A DNA stretch of 64,000 nt from Paludibacter sp. UBA6032 (GTDB taxonomy: Bacteria > Bacteroidota > Bacteroidia > Bacteroidales > Paludibacteraceae). Below the pieces are notes generated by a model. It was not told where the DNA came from. It did not search any database and was given only the letters and a program-made list of their open reading frames with translations. Below, piece after piece: positions 16,544-26,582 of this stretch. The translations under genes were made by a program, and so were the position numbers. The stretch's first letter is position 1, and every line of letters begins with the position of its first letter. The stretch is from NCBI GenBank assembly GCA_002427885.1, contig DIZI01000027.1:38960-102959 (forward strand), in the 5' to 3' direction.

Positions 16544-19159
16544 TTATTTCTCAATTTCGGGAAACAATGAAATACTGATCTTTATTCCCGCATTTTTGAA
16601 ATCTAATCCATTAAAAGAGCTGAATACACCAATTCGACCCAGATTATCCACACCAATGGAATATCCGATCTCAGTATAGGGTTTTTCGTTTTGCATTGTC
16701 CAGAGTGTATGCGCGTGCAGTGCTTCGTCGAAACCGTAAGTTTGCAAAAATCCGATACGTTTCAATAGTAAATACTCTGAAGTCCAGTTCAGCTGCATTT
16801 CCAACCAACGGTTGTTACTGTACGTGTAGTTTTCCAATAAATTAAACCCATCATCGAACGTGCGGTTACTGATAAAAAGTGGTGAGGTTGTAAAATAATT
16901 GAAATCGGGAGCATATAATTTTTGTTTTGTCATAAAAGCACCGAAAGCAAACCGGTAAATAAATTTATCAAATTCTGTGGGTGTTAGTTTTTGATGTACG
17001 GACAGTTCAATTTTATCGTAAGCACTTTGTTCGTTTACCTTAAAAAGAGGAATTGCTTTTTTATAATCGAGAGTAAAAGTTGGATAATCGGAGCTAACGT
17101 ATTCCTTTTTGTTATCCTTTATCTTGTATTTATAAAAAGGTGTGTATTCAAGCTTTAACCGGACAGTAGTAGCGGAATGTGTTGGAAAAGCATCAATGTA
17201 AGTCTGATCGGGATAATTGGATTGCGGAATCTTTCCAAAGAAATGGTAATTAGTATTATTTTCCAATAACTGACGATTCTCACAGGCAGCTCCTGTCATA
17301 AGACGCAATCCATTTAAAATGTCAACCTGATTTTCGACAGACAAGTATTTTTTTTGATAAAAGCGAACGACATTATCGCCAAAGAAAAGTGAAGAAATTG
17401 AATTGAATAAACGGAATGTTCCGTTATTACTTTGTATATCTTCGCTTATATTTCCCATTGACAGCCGTAAGTACCCATGATACATGGGAGAATATTTATA
17501 TACACCGTCTACATTCCAAACTACTGTTTTCCTGGCTGTGGTAAAATAAGCAGCCGGTGAAATGGTCAAACTGTTTGTTTTACTTGTACTCATGGATAAT
17601 GTCAGTTTTTGTCCCAACCATGCACCGTCGACAAAATTGTATTCTTTTAAAACGCCACTTAATAACCCACCATAGAACAATTTTGATGATGTTCCCATAG
17701 CGAAATTTCCTCCCAACAACCATTTCCACGATTTTTTGGAACTACTCCCCAAAGAAATTGTTATGGAATTATTCGTCGTATTCACTGATTTAGAGGGTGG
17801 TAAAGTATCTTTTTGCCGGAAACTTTCGGCTTCATCCGTCAATAAGGGCACTTTCCGTATTGTTTCCCAGAAGATAGAATCGCGCTGTGTTGCCATCGAA
17901 TCTATTTCCAACGTGACTTTTGGAATATCCTTGATTTCTAGTGCTTCTTTTTGTTCTTTTAATTCTTTGGGTTCGGAAGCCAGGGTCATTAAGCGGGATA
18001 ATTTGATTGCTTCTCTGGTCGTTATCTTATCTTTTTCCGATAATTCTACGATCTTATCCAATGTCTTCTGTCGTTTTGCAGAGGCAGGAATTGTGGTTTT
18101 TGTAGTGTTCGAATTGACATTTATTTCAGCAAAGGATTTATTTAATTTTATTGCATTGTATTTTACAGAAGAATATAATCTCGCATATCCTTTTACACCC
18201 ATGGTTTCGATATCGGTATAAGTTTCATAGGTAATAGGCATAAAAACCGTTGGTCTTATTTCCTGGTAATTTATTTTTGAACGGGTAGTGGTGCCCATTT
18301 CGGTAGATGATAAATCGAGAGAAAATATACTCCAATTCCCTTCAAGGATGTATAAATAGCCCGAAAAAAGTCTTTCATTTTTTAATTTAGGAAGTATTTT
18401 TATTTTATTAACCAGTTGATTTTCGTTTTCAAATGTGGCATCCAGTTTGAACCGGTAATACTGAAATGCCTGTGGTGATAATGGAGAGATTTTATCCATA
18501 AATTCCGCATCATAAATATTTGAAGTCGGTACCCTGACTCCACCTTTTGGTTCCATTTCTTTTGGAATTGAACTTTTATAGGCTATTACTTTTTGAATAT
18601 ATTTAGACGGAGATTGATAGCTGATTTCATTTTTTGATTCCAATACCAGTAGTTTTCCGATAAGCGATTTTAACTTATTGTCAGTGATCATTGCCTTTAT
18701 CAATGTCGGTATTTTTTCAATCTTGGCACTTCCCTTCAAATAGTTTTCGGACTTGAATTCATTTACCTGGTATAAATGAAACGGAGCCCGGGCAATGGCA
18801 TGCCGCATGATACGGTAGGCAGGATCTTCTTTGGTTGGAGTAACAATTACTTCTTTTAATGCCAGCGTTTTTCTGACAAGATTAACCTGAAAATCAGTTT
18901 CTGATGATTGAACGGTTATCGTTTTTGTTTGCGGCTCGTATCCCAAAGAACGGATTTCGCAAATGTAAGTGCCTGCATTCAACCGGGTCTGAAATTTACC
19001 TTGCTCATCAGTCACGATTCCCAATGTAATTTCGTGAATATATACGGTGGCAAAGGGAACAGGTTCACCGTCTTTGCTTAAAACCTGTCCTTTTAAAATT
19101 TGTGCAGAAGAAACGAAACTACAGATAATGGAAAGCAGGATAAATACAATTCGGAGCAT
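16544..19159 (-). CDS. outer-membrane protein, DUF5686 with CarboxypepD_reg-like N-terminus
   Basis: An 871-residue protein with signal peptide (1-19), a carboxypeptidase-regulatory-like domain (about 20-95: ILKGQVLSKDGEPVPFATVY) and a long DUF5686 region (about 105-870). The second half is rich in alternating beta strands with aromatic ends (for example FTLDYKKAIPLFKV, WLEMQLNWTSEYL), consistent with a transmembrane beta barrel. It lacks the TonB-dependent receptor plug. DUF5686 proteins are common in Bacteroidetes and their function is not known; a role in envelope biogenesis or uptake is only a guess. The gene starts divergently from the one at 19452. Confidence 0.85.
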   Translation of the reverse strand: MLRIVFILLSIICSFVSSAQILKGQVLSKDGEPVPFATVYIHEITLGIVTDEQGKFQTRLNAGTYICEIRSLGYEPQTKTITVQSSETDFQVNLVRKTLALKEVIVTPTKEDPAYRIMRHAIARAPFHLYQVNEFKSENYLKGSAKIEKIPTLIKAMITDNKLKSLIGKLLVLESKNEISYQSPSKYIQKVIAYKSSIPKEMEPKGGVRVPTSNIYDAEFMDKISPLSPQAFQYYRFKLDATFENENQLVNKIKILPKLKNERLFSGYLYILEGNWSIFSLDLSSTEMGTTTRSKINYQEIRPTVFMPITYETYTDIETMGVKGYARLYSSVKYNAIKLNKSFAEINVNSNTTKTTIPASAKRQKTLDKIVELSEKDKITTREAIKLSRLMTLASEPKELKEQKEALEIKDIPKVTLEIDSMATQRDSIFWETIRKVPLLTDEAESFRQKDTLPPSKSVNTTNNSITISLGSSSKKSWKWLLGGNFAMGTSSKLFYGGLLSGVLKEYNFVDGAWLGQKLTLSMSTSKTNSLTISPAAYFTTARKTVVWNVDGVYKYSPMYHGYLRLSMGNISEDIQSNNGTFRLFNSISSLFFGDNVVRFYQKKYLSVENQVDILNGLRLMTGAACENRQLLENNTNYHFFGKIPQSNYPDQTYIDAFPTHSATTVRLKLEYTPFYKYKIKDNKKEYVSSDYPTFTLDYKKAIPLFKVNEQSAYDKIELSVHQKLTPTEFDKFIYRFAFGAFMTKQKLYAPDFNYFTTSPLFISNRTFDDGFNLLENYTYSNNRWLEMQLNWTSEYLLLKRIGFLQTYGFDEALHAHTLWTMQNEKPYTEIGYSIGVDNLGRIGVFSSFNGLDFKNAGIKISISLFPEIEK

Positions 19160-19398
19160 ATCGGCTTACTGGATATAGTTAATGTTAATATTACAAATAT
19201 ATTGATAATTAATAGAATGTATTCAATATTAAAGAGAAAATAAATATAATTTAACTACTCTGGCAGTTGCAGGAATTTCTGTTTTTTTCATTTTGAGAAT
19301 TTCTCATTTTAAGTGAGTTGTTGTATTCTTATTTTTCCTTATTTATGGACTAAAATCAAAACCAGAATAAAAAAAGAGAATATCAGATTTTTTAAAAA

Positions 19399-19431
19399 TT
19401 TGGGTATTTGAATTTTAAATTTGTAAATTTG
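19399..19431 (+). promoter_or_regulatory. candidate promoter of the 180-residue unknown gene
   Basis: TTTG (19399-19402), 21 bases, then TAAATTTG (19424-19431). A second exact TAAATTTG directly precedes it at 19416-19423, so the -7 element is duplicated in tandem. Start would be near 19438, giving a leader of about 14 bases. Confidence 0.5.
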
Positions 19432-19451
19432 TACTTTCAATAAAACTGTAA

Positions 19452-19994
19452 ATGACGAAAATAAAAATACTTTTGACAGGAGTTGCAGCCGAGCTGGTAC
19501 TCGGGACCTATATGCCGAAAGATGCTACCATTTTCAATAATTGGGAGGAGTTTTATCATTTCAACAATTTGATTCATGAATCACAACTTTTGATGGAGCA
19601 TATCACTGAGATTAAAATTCAACAGGACGAAGAAGTTATTTTTACAGGGAAAATCCCGGCTACAAATATCGTTGCTCAAAAAAGTAGTTCTCCTGTTTTG
19701 GTTCAACAAGCGTTGTATCTTCGAACCGAATGTGCCGAACAGGCCGTTTATCGGTGCGAGTTTGAAGCTGAAAATTTTGAAAAGAAAAATTTGTTTTTTG
19801 AAACACAGGATTACGGTTTTCTTTTCAAAGTGGGGAGTTCCTTTCTGGCTAAAGTAATCTATAAAGGCACGGAATTAGAACCTGAATGGATAAGTGGAAA
19901 ACCTGTTGGAAATATTTGTGTACTTTGTCGGAATGCGAATGGTTATCTTGTACCAATATACGATGCAATCAATAGACTGACAACAAATAAATAA
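19452..19994 (+). CDS. conserved-looking protein of unknown function, 180 residues
   Basis: A soluble 180-residue protein without signal peptide or membrane helix; I do not recognise its family. It has mixed alpha/beta character, five cysteines, and an acidic central part. The residues KILLTGVAAELVLG at the start resemble a beta-strand and turn but not a nucleotide-binding loop. It has its own promoter-like sequence with a very short leader. A weak hairpin (TCAGT-AATTT-ACTGA, 19996-20010) followed by a T run could end the transcript, so it is probably monocistronic. It stands between the divergent DUF5686 gene and the MarR gene. Coding potential is good from length, ATG start and codon use like its neighbours. 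Confidence 0.65.
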   Translation: MTKIKILLTGVAAELVLGTYMPKDATIFNNWEEFYHFNNLIHESQLLMEHITEIKIQQDEEVIFTGKIPATNIVAQKSSSPVLVQQALYLRTECAEQAVYRCEFEAENFEKKNLFFETQDYGFLFKVGSSFLAKVIYKGTELEPEWISGKPVGNICVLCRNANGYLVPIYDAINRLTTNK

Positions 19995-20213
19995 TCAGTA
20001 ATTTACTGAAAATGTTTTTTTCAATTTATCAATCTTGAAAAACCATTTCCTCATTTTTTTGTTTTGAAAGTTGCAGACTATTCATTTGAAAAAACAGCTA
20101 AGCTATTATGATTTAATTAAAAAAAGAGCTTGTTTTATCCTTTAAAATAATGACTATGACCAGTTGGTTGGCTGGATAAGAAACGTAAAATGCACTTTAA
20201 TTAAAACGAACAC

Positions 20214-20870
20214 ATGAAAACAAGGGATATATTAATTGAATTGATTCAGAATTTACATCAATTTGAAAGTGAGTCTGTTGATTCTGATGTAGACTTAAAT
20301 ATGACCGATTTTTTAGGTTATTTAAACAGCCATCATCGTCCTGTTAATATAAAGGTTAAAAACATTGCTGGGGAATTAGAAAATGAAAACATTCAACAGC
20401 AAGATGATTCTAACACCGACATTTCAATTCTCATTGTTTTATTATTCCGGTATGCAAAATCTTATATTCGTAAAGCCTTAAAATCCAGTTTGATAAAATC
20501 GGCCGATGAGTTTTCATTCCTGATTACTTTAATTACATTCGACAACTTAACAAAAACCGAATTAATACACAAACAAGTGATGGAAAAAACGTCCGGAACT
20601 GAAATTATTAACCGTTTACTAAAACTTGGTTTAATCTCACAATTTAATGATGTTGTAGATAAACGAAGTGTACGCATAAAAATTACTGAAGCAGGCAGGG
20701 AACAATTATTTCAGATTTTACCTCAAATGCGTTTGGTTTCTCAAATTGTAGCTGGCAATCTTACAGACGGAGAAAAACTTTCATTGGCCTATATGCTCAG
20801 AAAATTGGATAGCTTTCATAATGATATTTATAAAAATAAAAAGGATTTGGAACTGACAGATATACTTTGA
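20214..20870 (+). CDS. MarR-type winged-helix transcriptional regulator
   Basis: A 218-residue cytosolic protein. Residues about 95-180 form the winged helix: a helix-turn-helix with the MarR pattern ...TSGTEIINRLLKLGLISQ, then the wing VDKRSVRIKITEAGREQL. The N-terminal 75 residues are an acidic extension that typical 140-residue MarR proteins lack. MarR proteins act as dimers on palindromes and respond to small phenolics, oxidants or metals. The gene precedes a TonB receptor and a DUF2271 gene in the same direction, with an inverted repeat just ahead of the receptor, so it probably controls them. Effector unknown. Confidence 0.85.
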   Translation: MKTRDILIELIQNLHQFESESVDSDVDLNMTDFLGYLNSHHRPVNIKVKNIAGELENENIQQQDDSNTDISILIVLLFRYAKSYIRKALKSSLIKSADEFSFLITLITFDNLTKTELIHKQVMEKTSGTEIINRLLKLGLISQFNDVVDKRSVRIKITEAGREQLFQILPQMRLVSQIVAGNLTDGEKLSLAYMLRKLDSFHNDIYKNKKDLELTDIL

Positions 20871-20997
20871 TTTTTGATAAATAATGACTTGAATTTTATA
20901 AGAAATTTCAAACATCATGTTTTTTTACGATCAATACGACAATAAGCTAAACTATGATGAAATATATTAGTTTCAAAAAAATATTTTTCAGGTAAAT

Positions 20998-21041
20998 TAG
21001 AACAAAAACATATCAAATATGTTATAGATAGAACAAAAACA
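20998..21041 (+). promoter_or_regulatory. candidate operator upstream of the TonB receptor: inverted repeat flanked by direct repeats
   Basis: AACATAT-CAA-ATATGTT (21007-21023) is a perfect 7-bp dyad with 3-base centre. It overlaps or is flanked by two exact copies of TAGAACAAAAACA at 20998-21010 and 21029-21041. The dyad ends 43 bases before the receptor's ATG. Size and symmetry suit a MarR dimer site. Confidence 0.5.
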
Positions 21042-21066
21042 AACTAATTAATAATTTTAGAGATTT

Positions 21067-23448
21067 ATGAGAAAGGTTTTAGTTCTATTCTTAATATTAT
21101 CATTACCCTGGATGGTTTTTGCACAAATGGGCATCATCAAAGGCCGGGTCTTTAATCAAACAACCAATCAGCCACTCGAATTCGCAGCCATTATTATTCA
21201 GGGAACTACTATCGGTTCCACGACAGATTTGGATGGAAATTTTATTTTTACAGGCATTGAACCAGGATTTAAACGTTTAGTTGTTAGGTATGTAGGTTAT
21301 CAAACGACCGTTTCATCCGAAATACAAGTACAGGGAAATCAAACGATTTATGTAGATATTCCTGTACCTGAATCGTCCGTTCAACTGGGTGAAGTGATTG
21401 TTCGCCAGAATTTGAATGTAAAAAGAATAGAAAGTCCGATTTCTGTATTATCCATTGGCGTGCAGGAAATTGAAAAAAGTGCAGGTGCCAATCGTGATGT
21501 GTCGAAAGTAGTACAGGCATTACCGGGCGTAGGGACAACCGATCCCAACCGGAACGACCTGATTGTACGGGGTGGGGGACCATCAGAAAATGTATTTTAT
21601 CTGGATGGAATTGAAATCCCGGTTATCAATCACTTTGCCACACAAGGCTCATCTGGAGGTTCTGTTGGTATTATCAATCCTGATTTTGTACGTGAAATTA
21701 ATTTCTATACCGGTGCTTTTCCTGCCAACAGAGGTAATGCCCTGAGTTCGGTGATGGAAATCCGTCAAAAAGACGGGAGTAAGGATCGTGTTCATACCAA
21801 GCTTTCGGTTGGTGCTTCTGATGCTGCTTTGACAATTGATGGTCCGATCGGGAAAAAATCTACATTTATTGTTTCCGCCCGTCAATCGTATCTGCAATTT
21901 CTTTTTGCGGCTATCGGCTTGCCCTTTTTACCCACTTACAATGACTTTCAGGTTAAATATAAAATCCAAATTGATCCGAAAAATGAAATTTCATTTATTG
22001 GTATTGGTGCAATTGATGATATGGTACTTAATACGGGTATTGCAAATCCTACCGAAAGCCAGAGTTATATACTTTCCTATCTGCCCACTTACAAACAATG
22101 GAATTATACGGTGGGAGCTGTTTATAAACACTTTGCCACAACACATTTCGATACCTGGGTGTTGAGCCGGAATATGCTTCGTAATAGCAATTTTAAATAC
22201 CTTGATAATGATCAGACTAAAGTGAAAACATCTGATTATAAGTCGGATGAAGCGGAGAATAAACTTCGTTTTGAACGTAATTATCCCGATTTACCGGTGA
22301 AACTTTCGTTTGGCGCTGGTATTAAGTATTCACATTATACCAATCAGACTTACCGTCAGTATTTCCTGAATGGAATGGTTAATAATTTGAATTACAATAC
22401 ACAAATCAATTTGTTCGGTTATCAGGCTTTTGCTCAGGCTTCCAAAGAAATTTTGAATGAAAGATTGAAACTATCGTTTGGGATTAATTTTGCCGGACTT
22501 GATTACAATAAAAACATGCGTAATCCGCTCAATCAGTTTTCTCCACGTTTATCAGCCTCTTATGCTCTTTCGGAAAAACTGGATTTAAATGGAAACGTGG
22601 GACGCTATGCCATGCAACCGGCTTATACAACATTGGGATATAAAGATGCAGCAGGAGTTTTGGTCAATCAAAATGAAAGACTTCGTTATATAGTTTCCAA
22701 CCAGGCCATTATTGGTTTTGATTATCGTCCAATGGATAAAGTGAGAATGACGGTTGAAGGATTTTATAAAGAATATGAAAATTATCCTGTTTCGGTTACC
22801 GATGGACTGAGTATTGCCAGCAAAGGAACAAACTTTGGACAAGTGGGCGATGAACAAATTATTTCAACGGGTAAGGGTCGTGCCTATGGAGTAGAATTTC
22901 TGGCCAAAATTATGGAGATGAAAAAGCTCAATGTTACTGCCACCTACACTTTATTTCGTAGTGAATTTACCGATTCGACAGGAATTAATTACTTCCGTTC
23001 TTCGTGGGATATACGTCAATTATTCAATTTAATAGCCAGTTATAAGCTCCCGAAAAACTGGAATGTAGCCATTCGCTGGCGGTTTGTGGGAGGAGCACCA
23101 TACACACCTATTGATAATAAATCGTATATCAGAGAAGCCTGGAATATAACCAATCAACCCTACTTGGATTATGCAAAGTTTAACACCTTAAGTTTACCGG
23201 TTGCACATCAACTGGATATGCGTATTGATAAAGAGTTTTATTTCAAAAAATGGGTTTTGAATTTATATACAGATATACAAAATGTATACAATTTTAAAAC
23301 ACAAGGGGCTCCTGTTTATACCAATCTGGATCAGAATGGCATGTTGATTCCTGACCCAAATGGTGATCCTACGAAGCAAGAGTTGCGTAGTATTGAAAGT
23401 TTAGGTGGAACAATTTTACCAACGATTGGTATAATAATTAAAATTTAA
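21067..23448 (+). CDS. TonB-dependent outer-membrane receptor
   Basis: A 793-residue outer-membrane receptor. Signal peptide 1-19; carboxypeptidase-regulatory-like domain about 22-105 (GIIKGRVFNQTTNQPLEFAA); plug domain about 115-235 with NDLIVRGGGPSENVFYLDG; then a beta barrel to the C-terminus. It imports a scarce ligand across the outer membrane using TonB and the proton motive force. It lacks a SusD partner, so a metal chelate, cofactor or peptide is more likely than a glycan. The MarR gene upstream and DUF2271 gene 81 bases downstream probably form one functional group. The barrel ends in a hydrophobic strand (TILPTIGIIIKI) but not a canonical terminal phenylalanine. Confidence 0.93.
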   Translation: MRKVLVLFLILSLPWMVFAQMGIIKGRVFNQTTNQPLEFAAIIIQGTTIGSTTDLDGNFIFTGIEPGFKRLVVRYVGYQTTVSSEIQVQGNQTIYVDIPVPESSVQLGEVIVRQNLNVKRIESPISVLSIGVQEIEKSAGANRDVSKVVQALPGVGTTDPNRNDLIVRGGGPSENVFYLDGIEIPVINHFATQGSSGGSVGIINPDFVREINFYTGAFPANRGNALSSVMEIRQKDGSKDRVHTKLSVGASDAALTIDGPIGKKSTFIVSARQSYLQFLFAAIGLPFLPTYNDFQVKYKIQIDPKNEISFIGIGAIDDMVLNTGIANPTESQSYILSYLPTYKQWNYTVGAVYKHFATTHFDTWVLSRNMLRNSNFKYLDNDQTKVKTSDYKSDEAENKLRFERNYPDLPVKLSFGAGIKYSHYTNQTYRQYFLNGMVNNLNYNTQINLFGYQAFAQASKEILNERLKLSFGINFAGLDYNKNMRNPLNQFSPRLSASYALSEKLDLNGNVGRYAMQPAYTTLGYKDAAGVLVNQNERLRYIVSNQAIIGFDYRPMDKVRMTVEGFYKEYENYPVSVTDGLSIASKGTNFGQVGDEQIISTGKGRAYGVEFLAKIMEMKKLNVTATYTLFRSEFTDSTGINYFRSSWDIRQLFNLIASYKLPKNWNVAIRWRFVGGAPYTPIDNKSYIREAWNITNQPYLDYAKFNTLSLPVAHQLDMRIDKEFYFKKWVLNLYTDIQNVYNFKTQGAPVYTNLDQNGMLIPDPNGDPTKQELRSIESLGGTILPTIGIIIKI

Positions 23449-23529
23449 ACCCACCTACAATTAATTTATCCTTTATAAATAGATTTATTTTCAACTATAT
23501 AAATTGTTTTTCAATTAAAAAATGAGAAT

Positions 23530-24258
23530 ATGAAAACAAGATTTTTAATAATTATGCTTTTGGTACTGACTACAGTGGTTTCGGCAAAAAGGAAACCGGA
23601 AGTTTATACCGAATATACTTATGCCGCAAAAAATGCCGGTACTTCTGTCACTATTCAGTTTGAAAAAGGACCAGAACACAATCACCCTTTATTTGCCATT
23701 TGGTTGGCCGACGAAAATGGAAAATACATTCAAACCTTGTATGTATCCGAGAGTATTGGTCATGGGGTATTTAATCGCGCGAGTCGTACATCGGGTCAAT
23801 GGCTGAACGGAGAAATTCAACGTCCTGCCACATTGCCTTATTGGGCTCATCAACGGGGAATCAAAAATGAATATGGCACGTATATGCCAACGCCACGGCA
23901 ACCGGTAATAGACGCTTATACCGGAGCGACTCCGGGAACATCATTTATTCTGCATGTTAAAACTGAAAAACCGTTGAAAGGGAAATATAAAATCTTACTG
24001 GAACTGAATCAGTCATGGGATTGGAATGAATTCTGGACGAACGATTTATATCCGGATGACAAGGAATATAAGACTTCCAGCCAACCGGCTTTGGTTTATG
24101 AGACAGATATAGATACAAATAAACCGGATAAAGCCCACACCATGAAACCAATTGGTCATAGTCATTATTCAGGTGCTGACGGTAATTTAAATCCAGATTT
24201 GGGGACTATTACAACTGCATTGAAAATCGCAAAAAATATTACTGTTACGTTGAAATAG
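23530..24258 (+). CDS. periplasmic DUF2271 protein
   Basis: A 242-residue exported protein: signal peptide 1-19, then a DUF2271 domain over most of the rest (FAIWLADENGKYIQTLYV near residue 55, a long WDWNEFW segment near 160, and HSHYSGADGNLNPDLGTITTA near the C-terminus). DUF2271 proteins are often found with PepSY or flavin/iron-related membrane proteins in other bacteria, but their role is not established. Here the gene follows the TonB receptor in the same direction and ends at a strong bidirectional terminator. It may handle or sense the receptor's ligand in the periplasm; that is inference. Confidence 0.8.
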   Translation: MKTRFLIIMLLVLTTVVSAKRKPEVYTEYTYAAKNAGTSVTIQFEKGPEHNHPLFAIWLADENGKYIQTLYVSESIGHGVFNRASRTSGQWLNGEIQRPATLPYWAHQRGIKNEYGTYMPTPRQPVIDAYTGATPGTSFILHVKTEKPLKGKYKILLELNQSWDWNEFWTNDLYPDDKEYKTSSQPALVYETDIDTNKPDKAHTMKPIGHSHYSGADGNLNPDLGTITTALKIAKNITVTLK

Positions 24259-24304
24259 GTGTTTTTATTAGGATAATCATTTGAATTTTCAGGAAAAATA
24301 TACT

Positions 24305-24343
24305 AAAAAACCTTCAATCCGTCACCGGTTTGAAGGTTTTTTT
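24305..24343. terminator. bidirectional rho-independent terminator
   Basis: A perfect 13-bp stem (AAAAAACCTTCAA with TTGAAGGTTTTTT) and a 12-base loop lie between the convergent DUF2271 and 7TM-HD genes. T runs follow the stem on both strands. Confidence 0.9.
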
Positions 24344-24357
24344 GCATATCAGTCCAA

Positions 24358-26388
24358 TTATTTTTTTGCTTCCGGATAGACGATTCGGGTATGGTAAATA
24401 TTTTTGATTTTTTCTTTAAAAACTGATTTCACTGTTTCCACATCCCTGAATGTGATGGGAGCATCTTTAAATTGTCCGTCTGCAATCTGACTGTTAATCA
24501 TAGTTTCCACCATTTCATTAATGCTTTCTTCGGTATATTCAGGTAAACTCCTTGAGCGGGCTTCAACAGCGTCAGCCATCATCAATATGGCTGTTTCTTT
24601 ATTATTGGGAAGCGGACCGGGATAAGTAAATGCCGCATCGTTTGGTTTTTGTTCCGGATGTGCATTGATAAAAGAGTTGTAGAAAAATTTGGTTTTACTT
24701 AAACCATGATGTGTAACAATAAAATTAATAATTTGCTCGGGTAAGTGGCTTTTTTTTGCTATTTCCACTCCATCTGTTACGTGACTGATTACAATTAGGG
24801 ATGCTTCTTCAAAATCCATTTCAGACAATGGATTTTTTCCTCCCATTTGATTTTCAGTGAAAAACTCAGGGTGTTTCATTTTGCCAATATCGTGATAAAG
24901 TGCACCGGTACGTACCAACAAACTATTGGCACTTATCTTTTTTGCTGCTTCTGTTGCCAGATTGGAAACCTGCAGCGTATGTTGAAATGTTCCGGGAGCA
25001 ACTTCGGCAAATTTCATCATCAAGTCGCTATTTACATTGGTCAGTTCAACCAGGGTTATCGATGAAATAAGTCCGAATATTTTCTCGAAAAAGTAAATTA
25101 AAACATACGCAAACAGTAAGATAACGCTGCTGATCGCAAAATAGATTAGTTGTCCCCAATGTACACTGTTAATATTTCCTTCCGATATAAATTCAAACGC
25201 CAGAAACGCCAGACTATAAGTCAAGAAAATATACAATGCCGTTTGAGCCAGTTGTGAACGTTGAGTCATATCTTTCAGGCTGGATACTGCAACCATACCG
25301 ATAATTATTTGTAACAACACGAATTGGAAAGAATTGTCAACCATTAATGATATGATGAGCATGGTGATTACATGCGCAAATAGGGCTGTTCGTGAGTCAT
25401 AAAACACACGAATAATGATGGGTAGCAATGCATAGGGAACCATATAATAACTTATGGAGGAATAATGCATCGAAAAAGATGCTAATCCCATAACCATTAC
25501 TATCAGAATCGAGATAAAGAGCAAATCATTGAATTTGTCGTATATTCTTGGACGAAACAGATTTATGTATAAAAAGAACAGAAAGACTAAACCGCTAATC
25601 ATAATAATCTCACCCACAACTACTATGGCAGATTGTTGAATCAATTCCTTTCGTTTTTCATATTCAATTTTCAAGGAATTTAATTCCATGAAAATTGCTT
25701 GAGTCACAATTTCACCACGGTCAATAATTCGTTCCCCGGTTTGAACCATACCTGATGTAAGTGACAAATTTTTTAATAAATCAGCTTTTGATAATTCTGT
25801 TGTTGTACTATCATATTTTAAATTTTCGATGAGATATACATTTAAATCGTAAGAATTTATTCTGTCGGGAGCATTTTTAATTATTTCTTCATAAGCAGTT
25901 TTTGGAGTGTATACTTCATCGATAGAGACAGTGTGTGTCATCCGGTTTGGCAGAATACAGGAAATGTTTTTTCGATTGGTTTCCAATAAATTGTTATAAT
26001 CTTCAACCGATATAATCCCAACCGAATAAATGGATTTAAACTTGCTTTTCAGGTAATTCCTGAAAGCCGGCAATTTCCCCGTTTTGATTTTTTCGTCTGA
26101 AAACAATTTATTAATTTGTTTATTTGCCGTTGTAATATCTAGCTGAAAATAAGGCGTAAAGTCTTTCAATAAATCGTCACGTTCTTTGTTGATTTGTTCC
26201 TCGCTTTTGTAGATCGGAAAATCAAAAGATGCTGTCATTAAATCGTACGACCAGGGTTTTCCAATCTCAAACTGATATTTAAATGTGTTTTCAGTCGGGA
26301 AAAGTTCTGCAATAATGGCAATAAGGCACAAAAACAAGCCTATTTTGCTAATATTTTGCAGCTGTACGGGTGTTATTTTAATCTTCAT
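24358..26388 (-). CDS. 7TM-HD membrane phosphodiesterase (PgpH-type, probable c-di-AMP hydrolase)
   Basis: About 676 residues from ATG 26388; an upstream in-frame TTG adds only three residues. One N-terminal helix (about 12-30) is followed by a 230-residue extracytoplasmic 7TMR-HDED-type domain, a block of seven helices (about 255-455) and a cytosolic HD domain from about 485. The metal-binding motif GALYHDIGKMKHP is near residue 495, with later ligands in VTHHG and MMADAVEARSRS. PgpH-type proteins hydrolyse cyclic di-AMP, which controls turgor and potassium transport; that specificity is known for Firmicutes homologues and inferred here. It is monocistronic, with a terminator just downstream. 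Confidence 0.88.
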   Translation of the reverse strand: MKIKITPVQLQNISKIGLFLCLIAIIAELFPTENTFKYQFEIGKPWSYDLMTASFDFPIYKSEEQINKERDDLLKDFTPYFQLDITTANKQINKLFSDEKIKTGKLPAFRNYLKSKFKSIYSVGIISVEDYNNLLETNRKNISCILPNRMTHTVSIDEVYTPKTAYEEIIKNAPDRINSYDLNVYLIENLKYDSTTTELSKADLLKNLSLTSGMVQTGERIIDRGEIVTQAIFMELNSLKIEYEKRKELIQQSAIVVVGEIIMISGLVFLFFLYINLFRPRIYDKFNDLLFISILIVMVMGLASFSMHYSSISYYMVPYALLPIIIRVFYDSRTALFAHVITMLIISLMVDNSFQFVLLQIIIGMVAVSSLKDMTQRSQLAQTALYIFLTYSLAFLAFEFISEGNINSVHWGQLIYFAISSVILLFAYVLIYFFEKIFGLISSITLVELTNVNSDLMMKFAEVAPGTFQHTLQVSNLATEAAKKISANSLLVRTGALYHDIGKMKHPEFFTENQMGGKNPLSEMDFEEASLIVISHVTDGVEIAKKSHLPEQIINFIVTHHGLSKTKFFYNSFINAHPEQKPNDAAFTYPGPLPNNKETAILMMADAVEARSRSLPEYTEESINEMVETMINSQIADGQFKDAPITFRDVETVKSVFKEKIKNIYHTRIVYPEAKK

Positions 26389-26484
26389 ATTTATCAAAAA
26401 TTAGGGAGTAAATGTGTTAATACCTAATGCAGCCGAAAATTACGAAAAAAAACGCTAATAGACACGAGTTTAGCAAACTTTTCG

Positions 26485-26492
26485 TATTTTTG
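26485..26492 (+). promoter_or_regulatory. candidate promoter of the NlpC/P60 gene
   Basis: TATTTTTG matches TAnnTTTG exactly, 90 bases before ATG 26583. A TTTAG lies about 16 bases upstream in place of the -33 TTTG. Confidence 0.4.
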
Positions 26493-26582
26493 TGGGAAAT
26501 ATTACCAACTGCCACCTGTTTTTTATTCAATGTCATATGGTTAACGTTTAAATTTTGACTTTTGATTTTAACTTTACCTGAA

